Shown: in pieces, positions 60,201 through 64,000 of the stretch
Layout of the letters: the number at the start of each line of letters is the position of its first letter
Position numbering within the stretch: position 1 is the stretch's first letter
Assembly (NCBI GenBank): GCA_947462335.1
Contig: OX381710.1
Span: 35,835,204 to 35,899,203, forward strand
Reading direction: 5' to 3'
Source: Harmothoe impar
Lineage: Eukaryota > Annelida > Polychaeta > Phyllodocida > Polynoidae
DNA: 64,000 nucleotides
Position numbers and translations under genes: made by a program
The notes under the pieces: generated by a model
Database searches by the model: none
What the model saw: the letters and a program-made list of their open reading frames with translations, nothing else
What the model was told of the DNA's origin: nothing

Positions 60201-63200
60201 CATTCGCCAGAATGAAATGAAGGTAAAGTAACAAAATCCTTATCGTATTGAGGGGCCGGTTACTTTCTATCTTTTCTATGGTAACCATGTGCATATAGCA
60301 CCCTGAATTAAGCACCCTTTCGGCAGAAGCAAATTTGACTAAAACCATACCTCATCTTGTTGGGGGGGGGGGGGGTAAAATGTAAAAGTCTTTATCTATG
60401 GGGTCTCTCGATGTATGTGTGGTACTAGAAGGAATTAGAATTCTCCTTATGGATAAGGGAGTGTTCATTTATTAGTTACAGGGGGGTGGTGGGTCTGGGG
60501 GGGGCATAACAATTTTAGCCCCTTTTTAGTAGAAAAGCCCTCGTGTATAGGTCAAAGGGGCGGGCGGGCGCAAAACATGCCATGCGCTCTTGAGGGGGGG
60601 GGGCGTAAAATTTTGTTGCGCCTCCGCGGGAAATTTCACCACCCCCCCCCCCCCCGCAATTAATAAATGAACACTCCCTAAATTATTGAGTTTCAGATTA
60701 GTCACTACGTACGGTGTGGTTTAGAATGTGTCTTTTCTTGGACATTGTACCTTCCATGATGGTAGCAATTTTCGGAAACTGACAACTATACAGCCTCTAA
60801 GAGGCAATGATGATGAATGGGAATTCACTAGTTAGAGATGGAGGCATGAAAATAATATACAAACATTTTGTCTAAAGAACACTGGCAAATTCTAGATTCA
60901 CTATAAAATATTATGTCAAAATGACATCCTCATGGTTGTTATTCTTTCAATGAAAGCTTTCCAACGATATATTACATGGTGTATTCCCAATTGTGCATCC
61001 ATGGAAATCCCAGGTGAAATTCGCCAGTCTGGCGAATGCAATTGGATTAAGGTTCGCCAGATTGAGTTTTAATTCGCCACTGGCGATGTGGCGAATGGCT
61101 AGCGTCAACCCTGTAAATTAAGCTGTATGAATTGAGTACAACACTTACCTGAGTGTTTTTTTGACCGACTCCCCTATGGCTCTGCTTCGGAGTGCTAAGC
61201 AGATCTCTGTTCTGTTGAATACCTTCTACTCCTGCAGCGTTCAGTCTGCTGGGACAATCCTTGCTGGGACGAGCTCTCTTTGATGCCTTCAAGACAAATG
61301 ATGGGACACTAGTTATCTTAAGTGATTTACCCATACAACGGACATAGTCTAGAGCTATGATATCTAACACCATAGACAGATATTGGCATAAATTACTAGT
61401 GATCGGAATTCTAAGATCCATGAATACATATCAAGCAGGAGGATTTTAGAACTGCCCTGTATATGTTGGCATCAAATAGCCAGTATGCTATCAGTTTTAC
61501 AATTCTTAAAATGAAATATTTGTGAATTACTCTTTATCTTTTGCTGGTCAAGGATCACTAGACATTGCTTGTCATACCTCTTGTGTAGAACTCTCCATTG
61601 AGAGGGAACGGCTCGGCATACGCTTTTGACCCCTGCCAAATGTAGGTGTACGGATGTCTCCAGCAAGGGCATTCTTAACATAGGTCTCCCGTCGTTCTAT
61701 CAGGCTCCTTTTTTCCGCTAGAAATGAAACAAGGTGCGATGGTTATTATCTTATCAGATAAAACATGGATATCCAATGTATAATGATATTGAACCAGTCA
61801 CCTTTATGGGGATGATTGCCTAAATACGACACAGTGACATGACAAAAGACAGGAGCAGTAAAAGAATAGTAATATGGGACAATTCTAAAAATCGACATGG
61901 GACATAACTCTTTTTTTTTTTAAATCAATATGGGACATGAGCATAATTAAGCAACATAGACATGCGACATGGTCATTTCAATAATTCAACAGGGGGCATT
62001 CAGATTATGGTGTGCCTTCTAAAACTGCTATGATATTATCACCCTGTATGACATCTTATCCTTCTTTACATTGATACATTAGAACCTCAATAATAATTGG
62101 GCCACGGGACCAAACTAGAAATCGTCACAGGACTGACTGGAGCCTTACTTGGTCTATTGCAGGATACATAGAGGGGGACGACCTACACAGCTAATAAAAA
62201 TGTTAGCTAATAAAATAATAGATATTGCAGAAACTACATATACTTAATATACATACTGACATGCACTCTTAACACTTTTGCAATTACTTTAAAAAACATT
62301 TTTCACTTAACCCCCTCCCCACCCCTCACACCAGCAGGAAGTGTTGTGTAAGTACCGTTAAATTATCTCATTTCAAGAAAATAAGATTATCAAACTTGTC
62401 CATCAGTCGAGTTTAATAATCTTATTATCTTGAAATGAGATAATTATATTTGGCTGTGATGTAGCCTATATTAATAGGAATTGTGAGTTTAGGCCCCCAC
62501 ACCCCCGGGACTTTAGGCCCCACACCCCTGGGACTTTAGGCCCCACACCCCCGGGACTTTAGGCCCCACACCCCCGGGACTTTAGGCCCCAAACCCCCGG
62601 GACTTTAGGCCTCAAACCCCTGGGACTTTAGGCCTCAAATCCTCAGGACTTTAGGCCCCAAACCCCCGAGATTGAGACCCCCTACCCCCGGGACTTTAGG
62701 CCTAAAAACCCTTGGAGTTGAGGCCTACAAATCCTGGGAGTGAAGGCCCCCTACCCTTGGGGAGTTGAGACCTTAAACCCCTGGGAGTTGAGATCCCAAA
62801 CTCCCGTGATCAGGGAGGTGACGTGGCTACAAGCCACCAACATAATAGATAAGATTACTTTTGCACAGTGAAACACACCTATTGGGGGATGAATAAAAGA
62901 TCAGGAAACTGATTGTACCGGACCCCTTATTTCCTACATTTATGTAGTTTTACTCACGTAAATTGAAACAGCTCTATTGTCTCCCACTGTATCTGCATTT
63001 GAATTTGGTGACCAGTACCCACAATCCTATGCGCTGTTGCTAGGTAGCAGTAAACAGTGGTGGATAACAAACTCCCGCCAATACTCACTGCTGGGCAATA
63101 GTGCATACATTTACATAATGAAAACCGCCGTTCTAGCTGTAACCATAATATCAGATAGATTAAAACATTGACTTACTGCTTATCCCTTTGACTTGACCAG

Positions 63201-63360
63201 CGCACTCCTCTGTAGTTTCATTGTCCACCTTCCACAGGACAACCCACTCCTGCTTTTTATTCCGTTTCCACTCCTCCTCATCGAAGTCCTGTATGTCACT
63301 TATGCGTACCACTTCATATGTGGAGTCTGTGAGAAAGTATATGAGTGCAAACTTCCTCAT
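56999..63360 (-). CDS. BEN domain-containing protein, seven coding exons
   Basis: Seven exons on the minus strand join into a continuous 351-codon frame plus TAG, with GT-AG signals at every junction and compatible phases. Order in the protein: residues 1-61 form a small N-terminal domain (MRKFALIYFLTDSTYEVV start, then an acidic Trp-rich stretch) like that preceding BEN domains in many invertebrate proteins. Residues 62-154 are a basic, Ser/Thr-rich linker. Residues 155-222 contain a heptad-like coiled coil (LEEVTTRMETLERIVQRLED). Residues 223 to about 305 form a BEN domain (LTAQKFVNDLMDGMF to QCIRQKLNNA). The last roughly 45 residues are an Asn/Ser/Asp/Glu-rich acidic tail. BEN domains bind DNA or chromatin proteins, and most characterised members are transcriptional repressors, so a nuclear DNA-binding role is inferred. 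Codons are AT-rich, unlike nup54. A host gene is favoured by the intact multi-exon frame, but BEN domains also occur in mobile-element proteins. Confidence 0.85.
57713..57893 (-). CDS. BEN gene exon 6 (BEN domain, first part)
   Basis: Acceptor TTTCATCTTTCAG, 181 bp, phase 0 in and phase 1 out, donor GTGAGT. Encodes the first helices of the BEN domain: SRLTAQKFVNDLMDGMFNKE, then a loop with a CAPGRNK turn, and a helix start around KPLEIEDMRGII. The spacing of helix, basic loop and the L/I-rich segment fits the BEN family. Confidence 0.87.
58482..58627 (-). CDS. BEN gene exon 5 (coiled coil)
   Basis: Acceptor TTTCCTATTTTAG, 146 bp, phase 1 in and phase 0 out, donor GTAAGC. Encodes GQVQRLEEVTTRMETLER and continues with leucine/isoleucine heptads, then an SSNNAPTIERK spacer. 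Leu, Val and Met fall at roughly a/d spacing, suggesting dimerisation. Confidence 0.85.
59797..59851 (-). CDS. BEN gene exon 4 (short)
   Basis: Acceptor ATATGTTTTAG, 55 bp, phase 0 in and phase 1 out, donor GTTTGA. Encodes EEPSQSIGELKQQVMEMK, which runs into the coiled coil of the next exon. It is short, and the donor is weaker than the others, so this is the least certain exon. The phases on both sides require it or an equivalent. Confidence 0.7.
60119..61113. mobile_element. Degraded hAT-like element in BEN gene intron 3
   Basis: The left end CTGGGTTAGCACTAG and right end CTAGCGTCAACCCTG are diverged inverted CAGGGTTGACGCTAG-type ends. Near each end ATTCGCCAG/CTGGCGAAT motifs recur in both orientations. 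No clean 8-bp duplication remains, so it is old. A younger MITE (60456-60679) is nested inside. Confidence 0.5.
60456..60679. mobile_element. Harbinger-like MITE, 224 bp, TAA target site, nested in 60119-61113
   Basis: The left end AGGGAGTGTTCATTTATTA is inverted at the right as TAATAAATGAACACTCCCT. TAA flanks both sides, a 3-bp duplication like PIF/Harbinger. Long G and C runs (60594-60603, 60641-60655) form the inner arms. Confidence 0.65.
61149..61286 (-). CDS. BEN gene exon 3
   Basis: Acceptor TTTGTCTTGAAG, 138 bp, phase 0 at both ends, donor GTAAGT. Encodes a basic Ser/Gln-rich linker starting ASKRARPSKDCPSRLN, with a possible nuclear localisation patch KRARPSK. Being phase 0-0, it could be skipped without a frameshift. 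Confidence 0.8.
61578..61717 (-). CDS. BEN gene exon 2
   Basis: Acceptor TTTCATTTCTAG, 140 bp, phase 1 in and phase 0 out, donor GTATGA. Encodes a basic linker beginning EKRSLIERRETYVKNALAGD and ending in Ser-rich SLSMESSTQE. No known domain is visible. It is predicted to be disordered and nuclear from its charge. Confidence 0.8.
62357..62460. mobile_element. Foldback MITE related to 53480-53638 (BEN gene intron 1)
   Basis: Arms share ATCTCATTTCAAGAAAATAA and an AAACTTGTCCATCAGTCGAG core with the 53.5-kb copy, and the right end reads ATATTTGGCTG. The left GCCAAAT terminus is missing. Confidence 0.65.
62484..62830. repeat. 22-bp minisatellite in BEN gene intron 1
   Basis: About 15 units of ACCCCCGGGACTTTAGGCCC plus CA, with decay towards GGAGTTGAGGCC in the right third. 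The CCCGGG palindromes and C-runs give it high local GC in an AT-rich intron. Confidence 0.85.
63177..63360 (-). CDS. BEN gene exon 1 (start codon exon)
   Basis: Starts at ATG 63360-63358 and reads MRKFALIYFLTDSTYEVV, then an acidic Trp-rich segment, ending in phase 1 before GTAAGT (63176-63171). The frame is open upstream to a stop at 63435-63433 without another ATG, so this is the first available start in the exon. A CTTCACAG acceptor just upstream of 63418 means the exon could instead continue from an earlier exon, as 5' UTR or extra coding sequence. Confidence 0.8.
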
Positions 63361-64000
63361 GTTATAGCTAGGGCTCTGGTCCAGCAATGTATAGAGCCTA
63401 CTACGTCTTCCTTTAAACTGTGAAGGTAGATACTACTAGTTTGGCAGTTGGGACCGGAGTGAGCCCCCTTTCCCTGCTTGTGCCTGAGTATGGTTCAGCT
63501 TGAATGAACACGCCAATCAGCTTGCACAGACTGCAGTGTGGCGGTGGCTAGGAAATCATGAAGTGTGAATAACTCACAAGTATACCTTTAATAGACCCTT
63601 TCCTTCTCCCCAGCCCCGCCACACAGTCTCCTCCAGGTGTCCGCATGTGTTTTCTGCTGAGATGGGTAGGAGGACCAAGCACCATATATGGAGGGTTGGA
63701 TTCGGATGATTAGGGCGTCAGTCTAATCACTAAATAAACAACTAGCCGTCATTCCTTGTGGATATGTTAAATTCTACCAATTAAGGCTCCAGTTAGTCCC
63801 ATTACTCTTTTCAGTGGGTCCTCTGACCCGAGTTTTAGGTTTATTGGTATATCATTTTTATTGGTGTAGAGGGGGTAGATATATAGGTACCGTCCTGTAA
63901 TACTTGGTTCTATAGACTGGACCATACACACGTATATCTCCAATTAGAGCACCTATTTTGGTAGCTACTCATATTATTGGTTTACATCATTACATGTGAC
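63361..64000. other. Upstream region of the BEN gene
   Basis: The 5' flank, 5' UTR or an upstream intron of the minus-strand BEN gene is expected here. No TATA box or CpG cluster stands out near 63360-63440, which favours the true first exon being further upstream. Confidence 0.4.

Noticed and set aside
48430..62830. Tandem arrays considered as CRISPR
   Set aside because: Units are contiguous without unique spacers, no cas genes are present, and the genome is eukaryotic.
63618..63710. Plus-strand exon candidate after TTCTCCCCAG
   Set aside because: No good donor and no recognisable product. It lies in the likely upstream region of the minus-strand BEN gene.
1..64000. tRNA or rRNA genes
   Set aside because: I looked for GGTTCGAATCC-type TPsiC arms and conserved rRNA blocks and saw none that paired into a full structure. 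A dedicated covariance search would be decisive.

Overview
This window looks like nuclear DNA from an invertebrate animal. It has spliced genes with GT-AG introns, no bacterial-style gene packing, many short inverted-repeat transposons and minisatellites, and two metazoan protein families. The species cannot be fixed from the sequence. A marine invertebrate deuterostome such as a lancelet or hemichordate, or a lophotrochozoan or cnidarian, would all fit. Most open reading frames here are chance or repeat-derived.

Two genes are well supported. On the + strand, two exons (13797-13907 and 19017-19136) encode the C-terminal coiled-coil end of the nucleoporin Nup54, including its stop codon. On the - strand, seven exons between 63360 and 56999 join in frame, with consensus splice sites, into a 351-residue BEN-domain protein: N-terminal globular domain, basic/Ser-rich linker, short coiled coil, BEN domain, acidic Asn/Ser/Asp tail. 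Three more orphan exon-like segments (27526-27627, 39866-39920, 48006-48131) are tentative.

Layout. 1-13.3 kb holds repeats and non-coding DNA, with a 34-bp minisatellite at 6.4-7.0 kb. 13.3-19.1 kb is the Nup54 3' end, whose 5.1-kb intron carries six copies of one palindromic element. 19.1-30.9 kb is mostly non-coding, with two minisatellites that have been split by transposon insertions. 30.9-53 kb is a mosaic of inverted-repeat elements: an AACGTT-rich element, two TA-flanked CACTGTAAAAAA elements (0.87 and 5.05 kb), a hAT-like insertion in a 52-bp minisatellite, an element with repeated CCTCAGTATACAAAGG motifs, and a diverged tandem duplication. 53-56.7 kb has several foldback elements and a TATAGTATACTATAG-rich element. 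57-63.4 kb is the BEN gene, whose introns hold more elements. By eye the left part is more GC-rich than the right part after about 43 kb.

The commonest repeat is a roughly 200-280 bp family with TTAA-CCCTTTAAGGGC ends and two internal hairpins built on ATGATGCATGAATGCAGC. About 19 copies or fragments are present, nearly all in the left half. The TTAA flanks and CCCTTT ends suggest a piggyBac-mobilised MITE. I found no CRISPR array, rRNA or convincing tRNA, and no clear new enzymatic system. The most interesting material is structural: the nested insertions with reconstructable empty sites, the duplicated intron/exon border in Nup54, and the excess of TGACGTCA and CTCF-like sites in the left and middle of the window.
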